Source of the DNA: JACKBK01 sp963707275
Lineage (GTDB): Bacteria > Chloroflexota > Anaerolineae > JAAEKA01
NCBI GenBank assembly: GCA_963707275.1
Contig: CAVPPH010000002.1
Location: 124,001 to 188,000, forward strand
Length of the DNA stretch: 64,000 nucleotides
Direction of reading: 5' to 3'
Shown: in pieces, positions 44,667 to 55,724 of the stretch
How positions within the stretch are numbered: the stretch's first letter is position 1
Layout: each line of letters opens with the position of its first letter
Made by a program: the position numbers and the translations under genes
The notes under the pieces: generated by a model
What the model was told of the DNA's origin: nothing
Database searches by the model: none
What the model saw: only the letters and a program-made list of their open reading frames with translations

Positions 44667-44727
44667 CGACGCGAAGCGTAACGCGCCCGGCGTTGTGCAC
44701 CCTTGATCTTGGGCGAGGAGTGGTTCC

Positions 44728-45555
44728 ATGATATCCAGCTTACGCCGCACGCCATTCGTGCTTTTGTCCCTGATTTTGTTACTTGGTCTGTTGACCGCCT
44801 GTCAGCGCGATCGGCCCGCGGCCGAAGCGCCCGGTTGGGATGTGACGCCATCGCCTGCTGCCGGCGTGACGGCTGAAGCCAGCCCGGTGGCTGGCGCGAC
44901 GACAACTGTGGTCGGCGTCACCTCGACGACGCCTGCCGCGGTGGTTGTTGGGACGCCGCAGGCAACCACCGAAAGCGCGATCGTGGTGGCAACGCCGACG
45001 GTCGAGGCCGTTGCTGTGCCGGTTGGGCCGACCTTCGGCTACATTGTCAAGGCGGGTGACACGCTTTCCTCCATCGCGCTGACCTACGATACCGAAGTCG
45101 CAATCATTCGCAGCCTCAACAACCTGCCCGACGACTCGATCCAGGTCGGCCAGGTGCTGGTCGTGCCTGGAACGGGCAGTACAGCAGCGGCCAGCGGCGG
45201 CGACGCGACCGCGCCGGAACCGACTGCAACACCTGGCTTTATCTATACCGTTCAGTCGGGCGACAACCTGACCGGCATCGCCACGGAACTGGGCGTTGAC
45301 TGGCGGGACATCGCCACCGTCAATAACATCGAAGGCCCGAACTACACCATTTTCCGCGGCCAGAAGCTGGTGATTCCTGGTGTTGTAGCGACGCCTGTCC
45401 CGACGGCTGAAACGCGCAAGCATATCGTTACTGCCGGTGACACGCTCTCCAGCATCGCCGTTCAGTACGGCGTCACCGTCCAGGCCATTATGCAGGCCAA
45501 TCAGATCAGCGATCCCAACCTGATCAACGCCGGGCAGGAACTGGTCATTCCTTAG
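44728..45555 (+). CDS. Lipoprotein with three LysM domains
   Basis: A 275-residue envelope protein. The signal peptide runs to the lipobox Cys in LLLGLLTACQRD. After a Thr/Ala/Val-rich linker, three LysM repeats follow: YIVKAGDTLSSIALTYDTEV (about 106-150), YTVQSGDNLTGIATELGVDW (about 172-216) and HIVTAGDTLSSIAVQYGVTV (about 231-275). LysM modules bind N-acetylglucosamine in peptidoglycan or similar glycans. No catalytic domain is present, so it is likely a wall-anchoring or scaffold protein. The frame is intact and it ends before a strong terminator. Confidence 0.9.
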   Translation: MISSLRRTPFVLLSLILLLGLLTACQRDRPAAEAPGWDVTPSPAAGVTAEASPVAGATTTVVGVTSTTPAAVVVGTPQATTESAIVVATPTVEAVAVPVGPTFGYIVKAGDTLSSIALTYDTEVAIIRSLNNLPDDSIQVGQVLVVPGTGSTAAASGGDATAPEPTATPGFIYTVQSGDNLTGIATELGVDWRDIATVNNIEGPNYTIFRGQKLVIPGVVATPVPTAETRKHIVTAGDTLSSIAVQYGVTVQAIMQANQISDPNLINAGQELVIP

Positions 45556-45595
45556 CGCCCGCGGCTATGAATTGGTCGCTGCGTTGGCCGGTCTA

Positions 45596-45638
45596 CTGCC
45601 CGAGCCAACGCAGGGAAGTTACTTGTCGATGCGTCCAT
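45596..45638 (-). repeat. Dispersed 41-bp repeat, copy 1
   Basis: On the minus strand GGACGCATCGACAAGTAACT then TCCCTGCGTTGGCTCGGGCAG. A plus-strand copy with about five differences is at 53307-53348. It lies between the LysM gene and its terminator. Confidence 0.6.
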
Positions 45639-45660
45639 AGATCGTCTGACAGTTCTGCCT

Positions 45661-45703
45661 GAAAAGCAAGAGCCGCCGGGTTCACCGGCGGCTCTTGCTT
45701 TTC
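45661..45703. terminator. Bidirectional intrinsic terminator
   Basis: A perfect 19-bp hairpin (45661-45679 and 45685-45703, loop GTTCA). The outer ends GAAAAGC / GCTTTTC give a short T-run on both strands, so it can serve the LysM gene and the convergent TetR gene. Confidence 0.85.
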
Positions 45704-45786
45704 GGTAGTTACGCTACCAGCATAACGTTCCTGTCGTGCGAATTGCGCGGTTGCAAACCGGGCAGTTCGCTTCACAGCAAAGACAA

Positions 45787-45823
45787 GCCCCGCACGTCGT
45801 TCTCAGACGCACGGGGCTTGCCC
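45787..45823 (-). terminator. Possible second terminator after the TetR gene
   Basis: AAGCCCCGCACGTCG faces (A/C)GACGCACGGGGCTT with one internal mismatch, 40 nt downstream of the TetR stop on the minus strand. The following T-run (TGTCTTTGC) is weak. Confidence 0.5.
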
Positions 45824-45859
45824 TATCGAACTCCTCCTTTTCGACGCGAGAAGGTGTGT

Positions 45860-46510
45860 TTAGTTGGGGACCATGCTGCCAGCCATCTGGTTGTTCTTGA
45901 TGCCGATGCCGACGATCAAGAGATCTACAACCTGCTCCAGCCGCTCGGCCAGGTCAAAGCTGAAATCGTCCTGACACCAGATGACAAGCTGTTGATAGTA
46001 CAGTCCTTCCAGCATCTGGGCCACAAGTTCCGGATCGACGGCGGGATGGATTTCGCCGGTCCGCTGGCCGCGGCGGATGAGCAGGGCGACCAGCACCTGA
46101 AAACCAAATCGCCGTCCCTCGGTGGCTGGCGCCATCTGAGTGATCTTCATGGCCTTGTCTACGGCCAGCCGGACAAGATCGCGGTCGTCGTGCAAGCTCA
46201 GTGCCAGGGTGCGCAACAACAGCTTCAGCGCTGCCACGGCGGACCGTTCCTCCGAAAGCTGTTTGCCGGTGCCGTTGTTGAGGGCGCTGCCGAGCCGGCT
46301 CATGTGCCGCTCGCCGATGTACAGCAGGATGTCTTCTTTGGTGGGGAAGTAGTTGAAGAACGTCCCTTTGGCGACGCCTGCCGCCTGTGTGATCTCTTCT
46401 ACCCGCGTATCGTCAAAGCCCTGTCGTCGAAAGAGATCCATGGCTACACAATAGAGGTCTTCTTTACGTTGTTGCTTGTTTGCCTGTCGTTTACCTGGTA
46501 GGTGCTGCAT
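45860..46510 (-). CDS. TetR-family transcriptional regulator
   Basis: A 216-residue repressor. The N-terminal DNA-binding domain reads RKEDLYCVAMDLFRRQGFDD, VEEITQAAGVAKGTFFNYFP, then TKEDILLYIGERHMSRLGSA, with the usual helix-turn-helix at about residues 38-57. The C-terminal ligand domain (about 75-215) is helical and divergent (EIHPAVDPELVAQMLEGLYY). The ligand and targets are unknown. It is alone on its strand, with terminators downstream and a 464-bp gap upstream, so autoregulation cannot be shown. Confidence 0.88.
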   Translation of the reverse strand: MQHLPGKRQANKQQRKEDLYCVAMDLFRRQGFDDTRVEEITQAAGVAKGTFFNYFPTKEDILLYIGERHMSRLGSALNNGTGKQLSEERSAVAALKLLLRTLALSLHDDRDLVRLAVDKAMKITQMAPATEGRRFGFQVLVALLIRRGQRTGEIHPAVDPELVAQMLEGLYYQQLVIWCQDDFSFDLAERLEQVVDLLIVGIGIKNNQMAGSMVPN

Positions 46511-46974
46511 TGTATGTGTCCGTTGTGGTTGTCGTCCAGTTCTTCAGTCGTACTTCGATTCGACCCGTCTTTATCTACGACGTAAAAAACGAAAAAAGGT
46601 CGCGGATTGCTTCAATGAAAACGCGAACCGGCGCAACTCCGAACTGTTGACGAAAACCAATAACCCTGCCCTTGATGGGAGGCTGTCTACCCGTCGTTGT
46701 TCTTCAATTCTTACCAGGATGGGGGCGATGTTCTGTTGCGATACTGGTACTGCGAGCGCAGTATATCACATCGGTGCGGTGGTTTCAAGTGTAAAACAGG
46801 TGTTTTTTTAAACTCCACAAAAAACGTGACTTGCGGACAAAGAACACGGACGCTTTTTCAGCGTCCGTGTTGTCCCGCTTAAGTCCCCGGCACGTCACGA
46901 GCAGGGTTGCTGCAATTTGGTGGCACCCACTCGCCGGGACAGAAGGTGGTGGTGACTTCTCCGAATATATGTTG
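46511..46974. other. 464-bp intergenic region with one hairpin
   Basis: No convincing gene. A perfect hairpin with arms AACACGGACGCT and AGCGTCCGTGTT lies at 46843-46871, about 100 nt downstream of the beta-CASP gene. It lacks a T-run and may be its 3' end structure. The region nearest the TetR gene is AT-richer (ACGTAAAAAACGAAAAAAGG). Confidence 0.5.
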
Positions 46975-48370
46975 CTAGAGATCGAAGCTCTGGCCTCGCT
47001 CGGGGATCTCGACGTTGCGCACATCCAGTCGTTGAAGCTGCCCGCTGAGCGCGGTCGCCGAGTTCAGCTCACCGTGCACCAGGAAGACCTTCTGCAAGCG
47101 CTCCCGGTTCATAGGGCGTACCCAGTTCAGCAGCTCTTCGCTGTCCGCGTGCGCGCTGTAGCCGTTGATTGCTTCGACGTGTGCGCGTACGTCGTACTGC
47201 TCGCCGAAGATGCGCACGCGCCGGTTGCCGTCCAGAATGCGCCGTCCCAGCGTGTGCTCAGCCTGGAAGCCGGAGAAGAGGATAGTGTTGTCGGCATCCT
47301 CGATGTTGTTCTTCAGGTGGTGCAGGATGCGCCCCGACTCACACATGCCCGACGCGCTGATGATGACCGCCGAGTCGCGCAGGAAGTTGAGCGCCTTGGA
47401 GTCCTCCACATCGCGGATGTAGCGCAGGCGGCGGAAGCCGAAGGGGTCGCGCCGCTCATCCAACAACTCCAGGGTGTCGCTGTCGTAGCACTCCGGGTGG
47501 CCGCGGAAGATCTCGGTCACGTTGACTGCCAGCGGGCTGTCCACGTAGATGTCTATGGCGGGCACCTTCTGCGCCTCGCTCAGCACGTTCAGACTGTAGA
47601 CCAGCTCCTGGGTACGTCCTACGGCGAACGAGGGGATGATCACCTTGCCGCGCCGGCGATAGGTCTCGTTCACCACCCGACGCAGACTCTGGCGGGCATC
47701 ATCGCGGCTCTCGTGGCGGCGATTGCCGTAGGTCGACTCCATGATCAGGAAGTCTGCCTCCGCCACGGTCTCCGGGTCGTTGATGATCGCCATGTCTGGC
47801 CGGCCTATGTCGCCGGAGAAAACCAGCCGCCGCGTCTCAGCGCCCTCGGTGATGTCCAGCACGACGATGGCCGAACCAAGGATGTGGCCCGCGTCGAAGA
47901 AACTGGCAACTAATGCCGTTGGTGACCGGGAAGGGCCGCCGATAGCCGACGGTGATGAACTGGCGTACCGCCTCGACAGCCTCCCGGCGGGTGTAAAGCG
48001 GTTCGATGGGCGGCAGACCGTCGCGCACACGCTTGCGGTTGACGTATTCCGCGTCCTGTTGCTGGATGTATCCGCTGTCTTGCAGCATGGCTACCGACAG
48101 GTCGCGCGTGGCAGGCGTGCTCCAGATCGAATTCTTGTACCCTTGCTTGACCAGGTTTGGCAGGTTGCCTGAATGATCGATGTGGGCGTGGGAAAGGATG
48201 ACCGCGTCCAGCGAGGCCGGATCGAAGGGAAAGTTCAGGTTGCGCTCGTACGTCAGATCGCGCTTGCCCTGAAACAGCCCGCAATCCAGCAGGATTCGCT
48301 GGCCGTTCACTTCCAGCAGGTGCATGGAGCCGGTCACGGTGCGCGCCGCGCCCCAGAAAGTTAGTTTCAC
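46975..48370 (-). CDS. Metallo-beta-lactamase/beta-CASP ribonuclease (frame broken)
   Basis: A 464-residue RNase of the CPSF73/YSH1-like bacterial type. The zinc site is in VILSHAHIDHSGNLPNLVKQ, further His/Asp in FFDAGHILGSAIVVLDI and RLVFSGDIGRPDMAIIN, and IMESTYGNRRHES marks the family. The beta-CASP and C-terminal zinc ligand appear in VIISASGMCESGRILHHLKN, FSGFQAEHTLGRRI and INGYSAHADSEELLNWVRP, followed by VFLVHGELNSATALS. One extra base near 47911 (TNGI/VASFFDAGHILG) breaks the frame; removal gives a length divisible by three. It is predicted to process or degrade cytoplasmic RNA. Confidence 0.9.
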
Positions 48371-48388
48371 GGTTTCTCCTTTGTCAGC

Positions 48389-49523
48389 TTATCGATCAAA
48401 GCGCGCCAGCACGTCCAGCACGTCCGTTCCGTATTCCTGAATTTTCCAGTCTCCCATGGCTCCGGTGTCCGCCAACCCTTCTACATTGGTCGGCGACTGG
48501 CGGGCGATGGTCATCAACTGATCGTTGGTGAGCACCACGTCCGGGTCAACGCCGCGCTGTCGGGCGCGCTCGGTGCGCCACTTGCGCAGGGCATCGAAGC
48601 GCGTCCGTTACCTTTGGATCGGGCCGGCCATTGCCATTGCTGGTGCGCTTGAAAACGGGCGGAGGGGCCTGCTTGCCTCGCTTGACGGCGCCGAGGATGC
48701 CGCTGCCGTAACGGCGGCAATGGAGGGCGCCAGCGCAGCTTTCTTGTCCAGTTCAGCCGGTGTGCTGGGCTGAGTGGTTGCTACACGGATCATCGCCCGG
48801 TTGTCGAAAACCTTGAAGGGCGGGCGATCTTCACGGCTGGCCTGCTGGTCACGGAAAATATACAACTCGCGCAGCACTGCCAGTTCCTGCGGCGAGAGAT
48901 CGCGCGCGCCAGGAACGCTCCAGAAGCCCTCGGGGTCGAAATCCTTGTTCTGATACTCCAGATCGGGCAGGCGGCCGAAGTTCTCCTGCGCCTCCTGCCA
49001 GCGGCCGCGCTGTCGCAGCTCGGCTTCCTGCCGATCCCTGAGCTCGTGCAGATAGTACGTGTCCAACTGCGCGTAGGCCAGTTGCTGGGCGTCCAGCGGT
49101 CGCCTGCCCCAGTTGGTGCGCTGCATCTTCTTGTCCAGCGTGACGCCGTAGAGGTTCTCCAGGATCGCCGCCAGGCCCGCGTGCTGCCAGCCCAGAATGC
49201 GCGCGGCCAGCATCGTGTCGTAGATGTTGGCAAAGGTGAAACCAAAGTCACGTTTCAGTCCCAGGATGTCGTTTTCCGCCGCATGAAAGATCTTTTGGCA
49301 GGTCGGGTCTGCAGAAGATTTCGTCCAGTGGATCGACGTCCGCGACCATCGGGTCGATCACGTAGTCCGCCCCGGGGAAGGAGACCTGGATCAGACAGAT
49401 GCGCGGGTAGTAGGCGAAGAGGCTGTTGCTTTCGGTATCTACCGCGATGGCTGACTGACCGCGGGCAGCTTCCATGAACTGCTCCATGCCAGCCGCGGTG
49501 GTGACCAGGGTGGCCTGCGGCAC
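48389..49523 (-). CDS. rnd: Ribonuclease D-like 3'-5' exonuclease with HRDC domain (frame broken)
   Basis: A DEDD exonuclease that trims tRNA 3' ends. Exo I is AIAVDTESNSLFAYYPRICL, Exo II KIFHAAENDILGLKRDFGFT and Exo III LAYAQLDTYYLHELRDRQ (Y-x-x-x-D type). The HRDC region follows (RDLSPQELAVLRELYIFRDQ) and a second part near the end (RKWRTERARQRGVDPDVVLT). Extra bases are clear at 49313 (DEIF/ADPTCQ) and 48593 (DALR/ALRKW). Between 48700 and 48760 a further shift needs two bases removed or one added. The repaired length is about 376 aa, normal. GTG 49523 is the best start; no good ribosome site is seen. Confidence 0.82.
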
Positions 49524-49615
49524 AGAGGGAAGGCCATGTCTGGTTTCCCTATCCGCATCGGCCTGTTATCAATGTTGTTCATGGTGAGTTTTTGGAATGG
49601 CAGGCGGCTGCGCAG

Positions 49616-50537
49616 CTACAGATAACCGCGTCTGCGAAAATAGAGCAGCATCGCGCCGGCGACCAGGATCATGAAACCGACTACAATGAAGAAGCCGTAG
49701 AAGGTGTCCGCCGCGGGCAACCATTCCAGGTTCATACCGTAGATGCCGGAGATCAGCGTCAGCGGCAACATGATCACGCTGATGACCGTCAGCACGCGCA
49801 TGACGTCGTTGATCCGGTACGACGTGACCGAGTTAGAGGTTTCGCTCAGCCCCTCGATCACCTCCCGGTAGTCTTCGAGGATGTCCCACGCTCTGGAATA
49901 GCCGTCGGCGATGTCGCCGAAGTAGACGTCCAGCTCCTCCTGGATGAAGGCGCGCTCCTTGCGCTCCAGGTTGCTGACAATGGCAATCTGTGGCTTGACC
50001 ACCCGTCGCAGCGAAATGATGTCCGCGCCGGATCAGCGATATCGACTGCACGATGCCGCGCATGTTCGGTGGTGAACATGTGCTCTTCGACGTTCGCGGA
50101 TCTTGACGTCCAGCTTGCGCAGCATGGCGAAGTTGTGGTCCACCATGCCGTCGAGAATCGAGTATAGCAGGCGACCAGCGCCGCGGCCCAGGTGCTTTGA
50201 TCGGGCGACCCCATCGTCATGGCAGGCAGCAAACAGGTTGTCCAGCGGCTTGAGGCGTCCGTCGTGGATGGTGATCAGAAATCCGGCGCCGATGAAGAAA
50301 TCGACCTCGCTGGAGCGAGTGACCTGGCGCGTCTCGTCGAACACCGGGAAGTGCATGACGATAAACAGGTAGTCGTCATATTCGTCGATCTTGGGACGTT
50401 CGATCTGACTGAGAACGTCTTCCAGGTCCAACGGATGAAACGTATAATGCTTGACGCAGATAGGCCACATCTTCTGGCACTGGGTTGACGATATTCACCC
50501 AGGTCATGCGCTGATAAGTAATGGCTGCAACGCTCAT
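49616..50537 (-). CDS. corA: CorA-family Mg2+/divalent cation channel (frame broken)
   Basis: A 305-residue channel after repair. The N-terminal cytoplasmic funnel shows HYTFHPLDLEDVLSQIERPK, DDYLFIVMHFPVFDETRQVT, then the stalk helix (ISLRRVVKPQIAIVSNLERK) and SVTSYRINDVMRVLTVISVI. Two membrane helices follow, with the selectivity motif Gly-Met-Asn in LISGIYGMNLEW and the C-terminal Arg-rich tail YFRRRGYL. Four extra bases (near 50450, 50095, 50064 and 50024) interrupt it. ATG 50537 begins MSVAAITYQRMTWVNIVNPV, continuous with the family once the first is removed. It would import Mg2+ or, as ZntB, export zinc. Confidence 0.85.
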
Positions 50538-50686
50538 AAGGGTCTTTCTGTGCGTTCATACGTGTTTCGAGAAATAGTCGTGGCTTCAGATTTGTCGAGA
50601 TCAGGCGTGCCCTGGCGGGACAATTGAATGTTGGATACCTAAATATTATGCCCTCGTTCGGAACAGATGTCAATTGGCGCAGACGT

Positions 50687-50715
50687 TTGACTTATGCAAT
50701 TCCTTGCGATACAAT
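50687..50715 (+). promoter_or_regulatory. Promoter of the H+-pyrophosphatase gene, with long leader
   Basis: TTGACT (50687-50692) and TACAAT (50710-50715), 17-nt spacer. The gene starts at 50962, giving a leader of about 240 nt that contains GCCAGG (50872) facing CCTGGC (50906) but no recognised riboswitch. The rest of the 50538-50961 gap shows nothing else. Confidence 0.75.
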
Positions 50716-50961
50716 ACACAAGCAAACGGGCAGGCGCCAAGATGGCGCTCTTGGCAGTTTCGTCCCCTGTGGCCAGAGCGTTTTGTGGAGTTTGCGGTTC
50801 CTCAGTGAATCACAGGCTCTTTCTTTGTCCCCTGCCCAGCCCATTTTCGTTCCATTGCCGATTCCTCAAGCCAGGTCGCAAGTCGTAGCGCAGCGATGCG
50901 CGCCCCTGGCTTGCACATATTGTCGGCGTCATCAATTTTCCCACGGAGGTAACACAACCCA

Positions 50962-53261
<2,300 letters not shown>

Positions 53262-53306
53262 CTGACTGGTCAGATATGACAGCGGCCGGCTGACGACCCC
53301 GAACTA

Positions 53307-53390
53307 AGGACGCGCCTACAAGTAACTTCCCTGTGTTGGCTCGGTCAGAAGACCGGCCAAAGCGGAAATTGATTGATAAACGCGTTCTAA
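53307..53390 (+). repeat. Dispersed repeat, copy 2 plus second module
   Basis: The first half (53307-53348) matches 45596-45638 on the other strand with about five differences. The second half, from AGAAGACCGGCC(A)AAGC (53347) through TTGATTGATAAACGCGT, is echoed at 60470-60513. Confidence 0.55.
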
Positions 53391-53403
53391 TGAATGAACG
53401 AAC

Positions 53404-53434
53404 GGTGACCGGCGCGAGCGCAGCGCCGGTCACC
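53404..53434. terminator. GC hairpin between hppA and the deacetylase gene
   Basis: Arms GGTGACCGGCGC and GCGCCGGTCACC, 7-nt loop, 20 nt before the next ATG. No T-run follows, so an operator or an mRNA hairpin is as likely as a terminator. Confidence 0.4.
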
Positions 53435-53453
53435 GCAGTTATAGGACAGAACG

Positions 53454-54512
53454 ATGCCAAGCGAGAACCACGCCGCGACCCTGCCTTCAGCCATCTGCTA
53501 CGACCCGTTCAACCTGCGCCACCACCTGCCCGGCCACCCGGAGAACCGCGAGCGGCTGCGCAGTACCTGGGACCTGTTGGGTCGCAGCGGTGCACTGGAG
53601 TCGCTGCTGGACGTGCCCTGCACGCCGGCCAGCGACGAGCGGCTGCTGCGGGTCCACTCACGCAAACAGCTCGACACCGTCGCGCTCGCCGCACAGCGGG
53701 GCGCGAATCTGGACGCGGACACCTACGTCGGGCGCCGACTCGGAGCAGGCGGCGCGGCTGGCGGCCGGCGGGCTGTGCAACATGGTGGATGCCGTGCTGA
53801 ACGGGCAGGCGCGCAACGGCTTCGCGCTGATCCGCCCGCCCGGCCACCATGCGACCCCCGATCGCGGCATGGGATTCTGCCTTTACAACAACGTTGCCGT
53901 GGCCGCCCGCGCCGCGCAGGCCGAGCATGGCCTGGCAGCGGGTGCTGATCGTCGATTTCGACGTCCACCACGGCAACGGCACCCAGGACGTCTTCTACGA
54001 GGATGGGTCGGTGCTCTTCTTCAGCACGCACCAGTATCCCTTCTACCCCGGCACCGGCCACTGGCGCGACACCGGCCGCGGCGCGGGCAAGGGAGCGACG
54101 GTCAACGTGCCCTTCTCCGCCGGCGTCGGCGACGCTGGCTACGCGCAGGCCTTCGACGAGGTACTCTGGCCGGCCGCGCGTCGCTTCGATCCGCAGCTGA
54201 TCCTGGTGTCGGCCGGCTACGACGCGCACTGGAACGACCCGCTGGCCAACATGCAGCTCACGATTCCCGGCTACGCGGCGCTGGTCGCGACAGCTGCTGG
54301 AGATGGCCGACGACCTGTGCGACGGCCGCATCGTCTTCGCGCTGGAGGGCGGCTACCACCTGGAGGTGCTTTCCCACGCCGTGCTGAACACCGTGCGCCA
54401 GCTCAGCGGCCAGTTGACCGAGGTCAGCGACCCGCTGGGACCGTGTCCGTGGGAGGAGCGTGACGCCGGCAACGTCATCGCCCAGGTTCGCAGCGTGCAC
54501 GGGCTGGACTAA
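53454..54512 (+). CDS. Histone-deacetylase-family (acetoin utilisation/acetylpolyamine-like) hydrolase (frame broken)
   Basis: A 351-residue Zn-dependent deacetylase after repair. The active site reads RNGFALIRPPGHHATPDRGM (His pair), GFCLYNNVAVAARAA, VLIVDFDVHHGNGTQDVFYE (Zn-binding Asp and His), HQYPFYPGTGHWRDTGRG and LILVSAGYDAHWNDPL (second Zn Asp), then IVFALEGGYHLEVLSHAVL. Substrates could be acetyl-lysine or acetylpolyamine; sequence does not decide. Extra bases are near 53731 (TYVG/ADSEQAARL), 53935 (EHGL/QRVLIVDF) and 54290 (ALVA/QLLEMADDL). The repaired length is divisible by three. Confidence 0.9.
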
Positions 54513-54603
54513 CCGCCATCGTGTCTTTGCGCCTACCTGCCGCCGTGCTACAATTCACCCAGACATTTGATCGCGGACGATACCGATGGCGCACAGCCGC
54601 TCG

Positions 54604-54667
54604 GGTGACAGGCACTTTCGGCTCCTTTCGCTCCACTATAGGAGTCTGTCGAGAAGTGCCTGTCACC
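54604..54667. repeat. REP-like inverted repeat element (copy B)
   Basis: Arms GGTGACAGGCACTT (54604-54617) and AAGTGCCTGTCACC (54654-54667) are exact complements. The centre TCGGCTCC...CGCTCCA...GGAGTC.GTCGA is shared with the element at 19756. It lies 42 nt upstream of ndk. Confidence 0.8.
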
Positions 54668-54709
54668 TTGTTGAAGCCCGTGACCATCAACTACCAAAGG
54701 AGAACATTT

Positions 54710-55159
54710 GTGGAACGTACACTCGTTATTCTCAAACCCGACGCCGTGCAGCGCGGGCTGATCGGCCCGATCATTCAGCGCTTCGAGCGGCGCGGCCTGC
54801 GCATCGCCGGCATGAAACTGTTGCAGGTCAGCGACGCGCTGGCCCGCCAGCACTACGCCGTCCACGAGGGCCGCCCCTTCTTCGACGGCCTGATCCAGTT
54901 CATCACCTCCGGCCCGGTGGTGGTCATGGCACTGGAGGGCAAGGATGCCATCACGGTCACGCGCACCACCGTGGGCGCGACCGCGCCCGGCAAGGCCGCG
55001 CCCGGCACCATCCGCGCCGACTTCGGCATGGACATCGGTTTCAACCTCGTCCACGCCTCCGACGGCCCCGACACCGCCGCACAGGAGCTGGCTCTCTGGT
55101 TCGGCGCCGACGAACTGGTCAGCTACAGCCGGGTGATCGATTCCTGGATCTACGAGTAG
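54710..55159 (+). CDS. ndk: Nucleoside-diphosphate kinase
   Basis: A 149-residue kinase that balances NTP pools. It opens VERTLVILKPDAVQRGLIGP, then RFERRGLRIAGMKLLQVSDA, VVVMALEGKDAITVTRTTVG, and the catalytic His is in GFNLVHASDGPDTAAQELAL (most homologues have HGSDS). GTG 54710 follows AAAGGAGA, and the family starts there; readings upstream cross a REP-like element. The C-terminus is complete and a terminator follows. Confidence 0.95.
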   Translation: MERTLVILKPDAVQRGLIGPIIQRFERRGLRIAGMKLLQVSDALARQHYAVHEGRPFFDGLIQFITSGPVVVMALEGKDAITVTRTTVGATAPGKAAPGTIRADFGMDIGFNLVHASDGPDTAAQELALWFGADELVSYSRVIDSWIYE

Positions 55160-55211
55160 ATCGAAAAGCAAGATGTTCAACTTCTCTCGGATGTTGAACG
55201 GCTCAAAATGC

Positions 55212-55245
55212 AACGGGCGCAGAGAGTGTTTTCTCTGCGCCCGTT
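55212..55245 (+). terminator. Terminator between ndk and rsfS
   Basis: A perfect 14-bp hairpin AACGGGCGCAGAGA / TCTCTGCGCCCGTT followed by CTATTTCTT. A smaller palindrome GTTCAAC...GTTGAAC precedes it (55174-55198). Confidence 0.75.
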
Positions 55246-55269
55246 CTATTTCTTGTTGCGACGACGACT

Positions 55270-55677
55270 TTACTGGATCTTCACCACCACCGGGGCGTCC
55301 TTCCAGAGTTCCTCCAGATTGTAGAACTGGCGCGTCGTCGGGTCGAAGACGTGCAGCACCACGTCAGCGAAGTCCAGCAAGGTCCAGCCCGCTCCTTTGC
55401 CACCCTCGACCGGGTTCAGCGGCCGCGTTCCCTCGCGCTTGAGGTCCATTGCGACCGAGTTGACGATGGCGGCGGTCTGGCGGTCACTCTCCGAGGTGCA
55501 GATCACGAAGTAATCGGCCAGCATTGAGATCTGGCGCAGATCCAGCAGGGTGATGTTCGACGCCTGCTTGTCCTCGACCAGATCAACGATTTTGTGGGCT
55601 AATTCTGTGGAGGTCAGCCGTGCGCCTCCAGCCGCTGGCGCGGCGACAGTCTCTTGTTCTTGTACCGGTGTTGTCAT
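55270..55677 (-). CDS. rsfS: Ribosomal silencing factor
   Basis: A 135-residue protein. After a variable 22-residue start, the RsfS fold reads LAHKIVDLVEDKQASNITLL, DLRQISMLADYFVICTSESD, RQTAAIVNSVAMDLKREGTR and GAGWTLLDFADVVLHVFDPT, then TRQFYNLEELWKDAP. It binds ribosomal protein uL14 and blocks subunit joining in starvation. It ends convergently against ndk, with a shared terminator. No nadD gene is nearby, unlike the common arrangement. Confidence 0.93.
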   Translation of the reverse strand: MTTPVQEQETVAAPAAGGARLTSTELAHKIVDLVEDKQASNITLLDLRQISMLADYFVICTSESDRQTAAIVNSVAMDLKREGTRPLNPVEGGKGAGWTLLDFADVVLHVFDPTTRQFYNLEELWKDAPVVVKIQ

Positions 55678-55724
55678 AGGGCGATTCTAGCACAGTCGCG
55701 GCGGATGCACAAGCAGCCGTCAGG

